Assembly: GCA_026261815.1 (NCBI GenBank)
Contig: JAMPIT010000258.1
Location: forward strand, 11,771,501 to 11,835,500
Source: Monarcha castaneiventris obscurior
Taxonomy: Eukaryota; Chordata; Aves; Passeriformes; Monarchidae
Direction of reading: 5' to 3'
DNA length: 64,000 nucleotides
In this document: in pieces, positions 12,401-24,400 of the stretch
Position numbering within the stretch: position 1 is the stretch's first letter
Layout: every line of letters starts with the position of its first letter
Position numbers and translations under genes: made by a program
The notes under the pieces: generated by a model
The model's database searches: none
What the model was told of the DNA's origin: nothing
What the model saw: the letters and a program-made list of their open reading frames with translations, nothing else

Positions 12401-15400
12401 CCACAGTGGGTCATCTGGTCCAACCTTCCTGCTCAGGGAGGGTCATCCCACAGCCCATGGCACAGGATTGCATCCGATGCCTCTTGAGTATCTCCAGCAA
12501 GGGAGACTCCAAAACCTCTCTGGGCAATCTGTGCCAGTGCTTGGTCACCTGCACAGTGAAGAAGTTCTTCCTCCTCTTCAGGTGGAACTTCCTGTGCATA
12601 GTTTTTTTGCTGTTGCCTCTTGTCCCACTGTGCTGCACCACTGAGCAGAGCCTGGTCCATCCTCTGACACCTCCCTTCAGAGACTGATGGATATTGACTT
12701 GTCAGTCTTCTCTTCTCAAGGTTGAACATGCCCAGCCCCCTCAGCCTGTCCTCACAAGAGATAATGGCACAGAGTTTTGTCTTTGCTAGAAACCCAGAAT
12801 TAAAATGGAATCACAGTGATCCCACCTGTCAGCATTTTAGATGCTATTATGAAGACCAATGTTTTTGCAGTTGTATGCATTCCAAACAAACAAAAATCAC
12901 CTCGAAAAACATTAGGACTGTACCCTCATCTTAATTACTATTAGTCCTTTTTGACACAAATAACTTCACTCTGCTGAGCAGCATAAGTATAAAAGAAAAT
13001 TTGTCCTTAGGGGAAAAATACCCTTGAAGTGTGAAGGTATTCCTACTGAGTCTTATCTTATTTATTAGTTCTGGAGCACAGGAGGTCAGAGCACAGACAC
13101 CTCTGCTTTCTAGAGGCATACTTTAACACTCAGCTTGCAGAAAGCAGCTCAGGCTCAAAAACTGATTTGAAGTATAAATCAAATTTAATGGTGTGGCTCA
13201 TAAAATCCATTCCTAGGGAGCACTGCCCTGGCATAAAACCAGCAAAGAAACATGTAATTTTTATTTGTTTAAATAATTTGTGTCTGACACGTTCCTTGGA
13301 ATATTTACATTCTCAAATTCAAGCTTGAAAATTGAGCATAATTTTAAGCAGCAGTCATGCTGTATTTATAATTCAGTCTTATTCCACTGCCTCTTTTCTC
13401 CTTTATCCATGATTATTTATCATCTTTATAAAATTTGGATGAGAAACTCCTGTTGTATCTGTTAGAAATCTGAATAAGATGTATCAGGCACTTTTCATCA
13501 CTACTTTCTAGAAGCATTCAAACAACAATGAGGTCATAAGGGAGAACTCTTTTCTTTTCCATGCAAAACAAAAAAACAAAACTCCAACTAAAACCCACAG
13601 GGACTGGAGCAGAGGTTATTGATGGGTAACAGAAAAGCTTTCTCACTTCATCAGGTAACTGACATTCAAAATAGCTGTCACTAAGTCCTAATGAAGAAAA
13701 TGTCCCTTCATTAGGTAAAAAAATTAAATCTACTTTATTGATATGCCTTAAGGGTACTGCTTCATTAGCAGCAAAATTGAAACTTCTGAAGAATTCTGTA
13801 TCATTCCTTTATTATTTGCTGAGACTTACTGTCACAGTTTGTTATTACGGAAATTAGGCGGGTTGGAACTAGATGATCTTCCAGCCCAAACCATTCCATG
13901 ATTCTGTGGACTTCACAACCTAGCAATGACAGGCAGTAACTGAAAACTCATTAACCAATGAAGTGTCTACTACTAATAATTACAAACTAAATGACAAGTC
14001 AAATGGCAGTTGAAAGCCTGCATTTTCCAACTCTAAAGACAAACGTCAGATAAGAGATTCTTTACAGGTAGCAAACTTCTCTATTTAGCAATTATTTTAA
14101 TGAACTGTTGATATTGTTTAAGTAGTTACACAGACAGCTATGCTACACTAATGGGTATGTTTCCAGATAATATTGGTAGATATAACTTGACTGTAAAGGC
14201 ATCTGAAATTACCGACTAGCCATCTTTCTTCAGATCTCATTATGTATAAGATGTGGTCTTCCTCACTTTTCTTTCAAGTACATGGAAACAGCTATACTGA
14301 GAATACAGAGACTGTGCTAAATCACTGAGTTGCTGATGGCAATGTGGTGTCAAATACCATTTGCTATCTAACTGAAGGGACTTTGCCTTATGTGATCACT
14401 TGCTAAATCCCACAGTTATTTTCCAAAGCACTCTGGTAACAAGGCAGAACAGTGTTTTCAGCCTGATACAGGTCAAGCCATTCACAGTTTAGAGACCTAC
14501 TTGCTAGAGAGAGAAATCAGAAATGGGTATTGTCAACTGCAAACACGAGGGGACTGCATTTAACAGGGTGCCAGACTGTCACTCTTTGCAAAGGACCTCA
14601 AACCAGACAGCACATCTAGCTCCTCACTCAGATCAGCACAAAAACTGGTTGGAGGCAGTTTCAGTCTGCAATTATAGGGGAGAACAAGAGCAAAACTTAA
14701 AAGAAGTAATGCTGCTTTCAATTCTTGAATTTGATTATAAGCTTGGAATTCTGATCCTAATTTTTAAAGGAATTTTACTCTAAACTTTGTGCCTAGAATG
14801 ATTTTGATCCATAAACTTTCAAAGGCGTTATAAGACGTAGAGTCTAAAATGAAGCCTTTTGTATGCAATATATCCTTTGCAGGGTCAATTATTTTATTGT
14901 TTTTTACATGCAAAAATAAAGGACATAGGGTTAATATTGTCACTTGGACTGTAGGAAAGAGATTAATCCCTCATTTGAAAACGTCAGCTTTTTTTTTTTT
15001 TTAAAGATGGCAGCTCTCCTGCTGCAGTGTGATAGGCTGAGAATTACTGTGAATCAAAAAATGAAAATACTCTGTGCAACCAGTGTAATGGTACTTCAGC
15101 CTAATGAAGAGTACTTCAGTTTCAATGATGATGGGAACACAAGGAGAAACCTGCAAGGGTAGTGCAGGAGCCCTGCAAATTACAGTGGGCCGCAGTTTAC
15201 CCATTCCAGTCACCTTGCAGCTCGTCTCACTTCATCTGCTCCTGCAGCTCCATACACTTAAAGGTGGCTATTTCTGAGAGCTGTGCTGTCAGAAACTATG
15301 GCTTGGTAACCATATGCTACTGAGATGACTCACATAACATGTTTCCTGCTGATGTTATGCACTGATGATGTAATACTGTCACATGAGGATGTGTTACTGT

Positions 15401-18400
15401 CAATGCTATTATTGATATTTTACAGACCAGGCTAAAGCATTCTTGGTGTGAGTATACTGACAGCACATAACCTAGACTGTGTCCAGTCATACATAATTCT
15501 CATTTATCAGAACAACAAAGAATTCCCATTCTGACAGTCTTGCTGGCCAGTATTTGTAATTTCTCATTGATTGTAATAGACAATAAATGATGAAATAATT
15601 TTCAGTGGCTAAATCTCAGGAGAAAAAACATATCACATCCCCCATTTCCCTGGCGTAGTCCCACCTTGTAGTTCAACAGCCTTTATAACAATTTGTACCT
15701 TGTGTCGCATTCACAAGGTAAACACATTTAAGTTATTTGAGATCAAAGACTAATCCCATCTTTATATTAGAGTTCACCTCTAGAAGTTTCTCCAATATTG
15801 CTTTCTCACTATTAACAACTGATCATACTTTGGAAGCAATTCAGGATGCACACTGGTTGCTTATATATGATGTGGGATCGGTGCATTTGGACACTGAAGA
15901 GCTGTTCCTCACAAAATCAGTATTACAGCAGAGAATGGCCTGGGCTGGAAGGGACCTTGAAGATCATTTTGCTCCAAACCCCCAGCAGGCAGGGATATGT
16001 TCCAGTAGACCAGGTTGCTCAAAGCCCCATCCAACCTGGCCTGGAACACTACCAGGGATGAGTCATCCATAACTTCTCTGGGAAACATGTTCCAGTGCCT
16101 CTCCATTCTCACAGTGACGGATTTCTTCCGTCACTGTGAGATTTCTTCAAGATCTGATCTAAACCTACTGTCTTTCAGTTTAAAGCCATTTCCCCTTGTC
16201 CTGCCATGTCCATGTCCTTGGAAATAGTCCCTCTCTTGCAGGCCCCTTTCAGGTCCTGGGAGGCTGCTATAAAGTCTCCCCTGAGACCTATCCAGGTTGA
16301 ACAACCCCAACTCTCTCAGCCTGTCTTCCTAGGAGACGTGCTCCAGCCCTCTGAGCATCTTTGGGGACTCCTTGGGACTCACTCCAGCAGGTCCCTGCCC
16401 TTATGCTGGGGCCCCAGAGCTGGATGCAGCACTCCAGGTGGGGTCTCACGAGGGCAGGGTGGAGAGGTAGAATCTGCTCCCTCAGCCTGCTGCTCACACT
16501 GCCTTTGATGCAGCTCAAGACACAGTTGGCTTTCTGGGCTGCAAATGCACATTGATGGATCATGTTGAGCTTCTAATCCACCAACAACCCCAAGTCCTTT
16601 TCCCCAGGACTGCACTGGATCCACTGTCCACCCAGCCTGTATCTACTTGGGATTGCTCTGACACAGGAGCAGTAACTTGTACTTGGCCCTGAACTTCATG
16701 AGCATCACATGGCCCCACCTCTCAGGCATGTCCGTGTCACTCTGGATGGCATCCCTTCCCTCAAGCACAGCTTGGCGTCATTGGCAAACCTGCTGAGGGT
16801 GCACTTGGTCCTACTGTCTATGTCACCAACAAAGATGTTGAACAACACCGGTCACCATTCCAAACCCTGAGGAGCTCCACTCATTGTATGGGATAGTGAA
16901 TCATCTCATGATATCTTGGGTTCTCTGTGCTTATGTTCTGGCAACTGAAACAGCACTAACAGCATTTCTGTGGCATTGTAAACCATATCTCAGCATAGAT
17001 TAAAACTGAGAGCTTAGAGAGATATATATTAACATGTGAGGATAAGCAGATATAAGAAGAAATGCAAACTATGCAGAATATCCATTTCAATTTGTCAATT
17101 GCTTAATTAACAGGAGGAGGATCAGTCAAGTTTTTCTGGTTATGAGAGCACAGGAGGTGAGTTTCTTTTTCAGTGTCGCTTGCCATTTAATTTTGAAACC
17201 TTTGATTTCCCATTATCTAAATAGTTACTTAGAAAGTAAAGTGAATTCAGGTTATTTATATTGTGAACTTTATGTCTCAAAGGATTTTTATCATGTGAAT
17301 TCTCTTTGAATGCAAATTAAAGTTTGTAAAAGACATTTTTGTACTCTTTAGGCCAGTGGATACAAAATTATTAGAAAATACTACTGTTAATCAGCATTGA
17401 ATCTTACAGGTGTTTTCAGAAATTGGCAGTTATGAAAGTCTCCTTGGAAAGGATGAGGTGCTAAGAGTCTAAGAGGAATGAAAGGATAAAGCAAAACTTT
17501 TCATGGCTAATGATTTTTTGTAATAAGACATCTAGGCACCACAAAATAGACCCCAAAATTGTATGAGGTAAATTAATGTGTCTTGTAAGTGATTAACTCA
17601 AAGACATAACATTTCAGGAGGCTCACATGGTGCAAGATCACCTTCTGTACTGGTACAATCACTGAAGTGACTGGGACTCAGACCAGAAAGAATTGCTTTT
17701 TCAAAAGATACGATTTCAGTAAAAGGCAAAGCTGTAATGCATACTGTAGTGAGATAGTATCAACCATAGTTTGGTGAGAATATTGCCTGGATTTCAGCTA
17801 AGGTGGTTATTTGGCTGAATTTGAGGCTCAGAGGAATTTAGAACTACATTTCAGAGAGTATAAAATCTAAATGGGAGGTGGACAAGCTTCTGTAGCAATC
17901 ATAATGTAATAACATACTCGGTGAAAACTGCAGTGGCTGAGGAGGCATTACATCATGTTATTACATCAAGATGAATCTGCTTCTCTCTTTTTTCCTCTTC
18001 CTTTTTTTTTAAAGAACTGATGAGTATGTGCAAGGTCTATTTTCAGGTAAAATGTCTTTGTCATATCTGCAATGACAACTATGAAACTGAGAGATTAATA
18101 GGCTTGTGGATAATTGCTCCTTTTGGAATGGAGAGCACTATAGCAGAAAGTAAATCTAGTAAAATCACATTCCCTTGCATGACTGTTACGCAGGTTGGTG
18201 TGGTAAGTAGCTGACACTAAAATAAGTAGCTCTTGCCACTAAAGAATGTTTATTTTCATTTTAGACTTTTCAGAAGATCTGAGGAAATCAAACATCATTT
18301 TTGTTGTCGGTAAGTAGGATTCCTAATTTAACTGCTACATTTGAGTATTTCCATGTTATTTAGCTTTGATTATATGATTTATTTATTTAGCAAAATAGAT

Positions 18401-21400
18401 TGGTTGAGAATATTTATTCTACAATGGTGGTTCAGTCTTTTGAAAGGGAGTTAGGATTTAATAACATGTAATTAGCTTGGGTCTGACCATGCTATCAACA
18501 GTTGTGTAAAGCTCAGAGCAGGCAGCTCATTTAAGTGTAACATCTTCAAAATAACCTTAGTTCTTTTGCAGTTACAATCGAGTTGTGTGACTTCCCACAC
18601 CAAAGCTGCCTCACCAGCACTAATTAAAATTTTACTAAATTGGATTGTAACTCAGAAGTTTGAGATTTGGCTGAAAAATACCAGGCCTCTTCCCCTCCTT
18701 ATTTGTGAAGCAACTTCTGTTAAATACAGGTTTCAATTCTGCATGTGCTCAGCATGCTGTTAAAAGCCACAGCAGGCATGATGCTTGGCACTGAAGCTTT
18801 GCAGGTTCAGGGTTTACTTTATAGTGCTTTCGGAAAGCCACAGAGTAAAACCACCATGTTAATGCCCTTTATCATATGAATGTGAGTAATATAATTTGCA
18901 TAAACTTTGAGCAGTCTTTTAAAACAAATTATAACCAGAAGATTGATCTTAAAGCTTGGTACTAATTACTTGGAAAGAATAATCGCTTTTGTATTGAGCA
19001 GTTTTTAGAACTGCTTTACAATACAGAGCAGGAATACACATTTCCAAGGACCTAAGGACAGATACCAGAACATGGGTGGTTTTACATAAAACTAAATCAA
19101 TTTGTGCATTGTTTTTCCTGGGGAAAAGCAAAAAGACTTCCAAAATTTGTAATAAGTGAATGGAAGTTTCATTCAGAATCCAGGGAGCATCAAAAACATT
19201 CCAACACCAGCAGTTTGAGGGAGGTGATCCTTTCTCCTTATTCAGTGCCACATCTGGAGTACTGCATCCAGTCTGGACTCCCAGTACAAGAAAGATAATG
19301 ACTTACTGGAGTGTGGGTGGTGCAGGACCATGAAGATGTTTGAGGAATAGGACCATCTTTCATTTGAGGAGAGGCTGAGAGAACTGGGACTATTCAGCCT
19401 GGAGAAGAGAAGGCTCCAGAGGATTTTACCATTAAGTATAAATACCTGAATCTTCTCAGTAGTGCCCAGTGACAGGACAAGAGAAAATGGGGAAAACTTA
19501 AAATGCATTAAATTTCACCTGAACACAAAAACCGCTTTTTTACTACAAGGGTAGTCAAATAGTGCAACAAGTTGCCCAGAAACTGTAGAGTCTCCATCCT
19601 TAGATGTGTTCAAACCCCAACCTGAGAGAGTTCAGATCAACCTGCTGGTGCTGATCCTGGTGTAACAGAGCTGTCTGACTAAATGATTCCAAGAAGTGCC
19701 TTGCAACCTAAAAGATTCTATGAAGAGAGTCTTCTCATGTTGTAATTTTATGTCACACTCTCTTATACCAAATACATGTTGACTCAATTTATTGCAAGCC
19801 TATGATGGATGTTACGTGTTTGAAAAAGTAAAATGAGGTTACTGAAGAGTTTAATGGAGACTTTTTTTAAGGGAAAGTTGCATAACACCTAATTTTCAGT
19901 CCTTAAGCAAACTGTAATCTATGCTTACTGAAGTACACCTTCCTGCTGTTCACTACAGTGAAGAATTTTAATTCTCTCTGTCTCGCATACCTTACTGAAA
20001 AATAACATTTAGGTTTGTACAAACAGATTTGTAAGGAAAAAAGTTAACACACTCAAGAAATTTTGCCTCTGAAATTGTCCATGGCAAAGCACATTTTTCA
20101 TTTGTCTCTGGGAATCTTTTTGTTTTACAAAGACTGATTTTGAATTTTTATTTATAATTTTTTATAGGGCATCTATTAGTCATCTTGAAGTTTAAAATTG
20201 AAACCACACATTTTTCCTATTTATTCCTGCTCTTAAATCCATCTCAGACTTTCTAGTAAATGCTTTCTGGGAAGAGAGGTAAATTGTGCTTAATCAAAAC
20301 TCTGTTTTTCTTTGTTGAAAAGGTTATAATGAAAAGTTTTACTAAGTCCAAACATGGGTTAATTTTCAAAAAATTATCTAGAATGATTTATACTTTTTCC
20401 CAAAATACCACCATCCCCTTTTTCAGGCAGGTAAATCTGCCTGGATCACTTGTTGATCCACAAGCACTCCAGGTTTAGCATTACACACACTCCCAAATGA
20501 GCACCATTTGTGCAGGCAGGAAGTTGTCTTACATGTCAGTCAAGAGCTGAAATCTGATCATTGTGAATGGTACAAGAGTGAAAGAAAAATCTGGAGGAAT
20601 CTCACAGGAGCAGAACAAAACTGTTGGGGATGGGGAGAAGGAAAAAAAGCCCCAAATGTCAGTGGTTAAATTGTTAAGTTCTGTTGTGGTGGGCAGTTCT
20701 AGGGATGTTCAGCCCATGATACCTTGACGAAAGAGAGAGGAGAGACGATGGGTTGGAGCAGGCTGCTATAGGATACTGGAATGGGAAAAACTGTCTTGGG
20801 CTCAGGTGTCATTAGGGATGACATCTTATTACATAGGTGTGTGCATTCATGAGGAAATAATGAGATATTTATAAAGGTGTTTTAAAGCTAGAATTTTAAA
20901 GATGTACATTTGAAGTAGTTTACAGACTAATCAAAATAAATGCACCATCTGCCGTAGCTGACAAACAGACACTGTTATAAGACAAAGGGAAAGAAACAGG
21001 CAGTTCCCTCCCCCACTAATTACCCTTGAAAATTGTCCAAAAAGGGAAAGAAAAAGAAACAATCTAATTAGCAAAAGTTTACATTAGAGGTAATGTAGGA
21101 ATTAACTGGAATAACAGTGAAGTTGTATTAATTAAGCAACAATGTCAATGTTCTATCCATATTGTAAAGAAGAGAAATAGTACCAACAAGTAAAAAATAT
21201 AGGAGATAACAGCAGGATAATAAAGGAGGCAAAACCAAGACAAATTTGGCCAGTAAAGTAAAAGTAAAATTCAAGAGAAAAAAAGATACAAAGAGGGGTG
21301 AAGATAAAATTGGGTGAGGCTCTAATAAATATTCAAAAGTAATTATTGCCAGTCATTAAAAGTCAAAGAAAAAAAAGCAAACAAAACCCCCTATTTCATC

Positions 21401-24400
21401 AATTTTAACCACAATGAATGATGTATGATCTTTTAATTTTTAACTAATGCAATATTCCATATTGCATCCACGAAACTGTCATACATAACACAGTTACTGG
21501 GGACATTACCCCTCCCTGTCCTCTGCAGGAGGTTCAGAAAACATTTGGCTTTGGTTGAGGCTGAATGTGAAGCCGGAGGTTTCAGGAATCTTTCTGCACT
21601 TTGGATCAGAAACAAACTCCCCGCTGACTTGTAAATGAGGTGTTTAAAGCTTAGCTAATGTAACCACTTTCCTCTACAGAATCTTTGTTATATTCTTGCT
21701 GATGAGCTAAAGCTGGTAATTGCTTACACTCAGTGTAAGAAAGACCAGCTTTTTAGCTGACACTGAAGATATTCTCACCGTTTACACCAAGAAGTAAGAC
21801 ATTAGCAGCTGCAGACAGGAGCTTCTTCCCCCCACACCAAAATTAAATAAATAAATATATCACACATCTCAAACTCTTTATTTGTGCCAGGTATGTCAGA
21901 TCTTGAATGACGTAATCTAATTCAATTTATCATGAATTTAGGCCTGCTTTGAGTATAAAGTTTAACCAGATGAGGTCACTGCCAACCTAAATTATGCTAC
22001 AGTACCTGTATTGCAGCTCTTTCTACAATCAGAGAGGTATAGGATGAGCAGTACTGATAATTAAACCCCCAGTCAGTCCAAGCTAACTGTAGAATCTGCA
22101 GAAGGCTAATTTCCCCGACTTGCTGTGAAATAAAATTCACATTTTCTTTAAGAAGGATGAAAACTCAGTCATGTCCCCGGATATTGCATCACTCTGCCAA
22201 CATGTACAACAAATTGTTTCCTGATGAATATAATTTCTCAGAAAAAAGAAATACAAAGAAAGTGTTGAGGGCTTCTTTGTTGTTTTTGTTATATAACAGC
22301 ATAATTTCTGTATGGTTTCACTTACACTAAAATAATTTGTGAACAACAGATGAGGTGTTATTGAGAAGCCTTCAAATGCCATATTCTTAAGGCTTATTTT
22401 TACTTGTATATATAATCCAAGTAACATTGATAAAATGGCCAAACTGATCAAGTCCTCCAATATTTTTGCTTGAGTTTAGGGACAGAATAACTGAAGTTAT
22501 TTTGGCTTCAATTCAGACTTCTGAGGCTCTCTTGTGCAGCTAGGTTTCCCCTGCAGGCACTTCTCCATGATACAGGGCTGATAGTCATTATGATAACAAG
22601 GTCTTGAAATTGAAACATTTTAAAATAAATGGTGGGACTGTCTTGCAAATGCTACTGCTGGCATTTTATATAAATGCTCATGATGTTTTAGCATATGATA
22701 AACTTGTAACACCTAAAATAGAGGCATCTCAGTCTGTCTGTATGACACTTTTGCTCTGTCAGTATTTCTGACAGCAAAGCTGGTCCATGAACTGCTCATA
22801 TCCTGTCCCTGCTCACTCGCAGCAGCAGTCCCAGCTCCCTCTATCATCATTAATTCATCTACTGGTGGTGTTGTGCTCCAGGTCGGAGCAGTACATTTGA
22901 GTCACGTGCCCAGGCTCGTGGTCCTTGCCAGTCTGGGGAAGATTTGGGCAACAGGGAGGAGAACTGAGACCTTTGACTGATGTAGGGCTGACTGCAGTTG
23001 AACATTCCCAAGTGCTGCTTGGGCAATTGGTCACATCACCCCACTCACTGAGACCATTCTTTATCTCCCCTTGAAGGGCTCTCTGTGAAGCATTTCTGCA
23101 GTCAATAATTAAACAGGGAAAAGTAACCACCTAAGCCAGCAGTGCTGCCAGAAAGTTCTTTACCAAAAGATCTCCTCACACAGGCTGATGAATCAACATA
23201 ATGGAAGGGAATCCTGCTCTAAGGGATTGCATAGACCTTTTAATCTGGCCTTGTCTACAGAAAAGCAATATAGAGTACTGCGTTTAATTTCTGTGTTAGT
23301 ACTCTGCTTCCACATTCTTGCTTACTATTTGCAACAAAAAGCACAAAGGGACACTCAAAGATGTTCTGTTTCCAAGAATAACCTCACTGATTAATACAAT
23401 GTTCTTCATTTCTTCATCTGCAATTTTTGATTTTTATTAAGTTACCAAATGAGCTTTAAAGCAAAATGTGCTGCACTGAGCAATACTAGGAAAATACAAA
23501 AGCATGCTAACATTGAAGAACTGCTGGTAGTTCTATATTGTCCTACTGGTCACATCACATGCATAATTCCTCTAGCTGTTTTCTAGGCTTTAGCTTTTTC
23601 TCTTCATGTCATATGTAGAAATCAGAAGACAACATGATTAATCTGAATTACAAGTTATCATGAACCAACACTTTTTTTTTCAAAGTATACACAGGCAGAG
23701 TGCAAGATGACAGCATACAGAAAAAATGACAGTGTTCAGAAAGAATCTTACGCCTTCACAACAAAAGTGGGGACATATTTTTCTACTAACAATTGAGCCA
23801 TGGGGAAACTTGATTACCTTTTCCAATGCCTCAAGTATTTTCCATATGAATAACAGCATAACAAGTTGCAGTTAAGTCTTCTGAAAAAATCTTTCTGCCA
23901 GCTTTTGTTATGTTTCATATGCAGTGTTATTCCAGATAAACTTTTTTCATGTAATTTTTTGTCTTTAGAAAAATTAAGAGATTGAATAAAAACATCCCCT
24001 AAAAGAACAGGTACAATTTTTGTAACACTACAAATTGATCATGAGCTTCATGGCTGCAGGATTAATTTGCTGTTAAAGCTGCTTATCTAGCAGTCTTTTC
24101 AGTATATACTCTGAGCAAGAAGGAAACACCTAATTAGTAAGAAAATGCACTTTCACATCCTTTCCCACCTGAATAGCTCTATTTCAGTCACATTAAGGAA
24201 CTTCAGAGGGAGACAAGATAATACTTTCATTTCAGACATGTAAATTAATACTGGTGTAAAGGCCAAATTGTGCTCAGCCCTCAATGCTGAATTTCCTGGG
24301 GAATTCAGTCTCTTCTCAGATCATGCCAAGCAAGAACTGTAGTTTTATTCATGGATAAGAAGGCACAAGACTTGATAAAGTGGGTCGTATGCATTTGTCA

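Larger units (their letters stand above)
3437..17113 (+). other. AK5 intron, 13.7 kb, with several CR1 fragments
   Basis: A large intron of AT-rich sequence holding CR1 copies at about 4.0, 7.7, 12.4, 13.9 and 15.9-16.9 kb, a pair of adjacent hairpins at 6387-6438, an AAAC microsatellite at 6887 and a 29-bp tandem repeat at 11204. No further AK5 exon is expected because the flanking exons are adjacent in the human protein. Confidence 0.8.

Noticed and set aside
12379..12729. Frames of 76-102 codons around 12.5 kb on both strands
   Set aside because: They lie within a CR1 3' end and are shadows of repeat sequence.
16288..16563. A 91-codon minus-strand frame as a host gene
   Set aside because: Its translation is the C-terminal part of CR1 ORF2; it belongs to the retrotransposon remnant.
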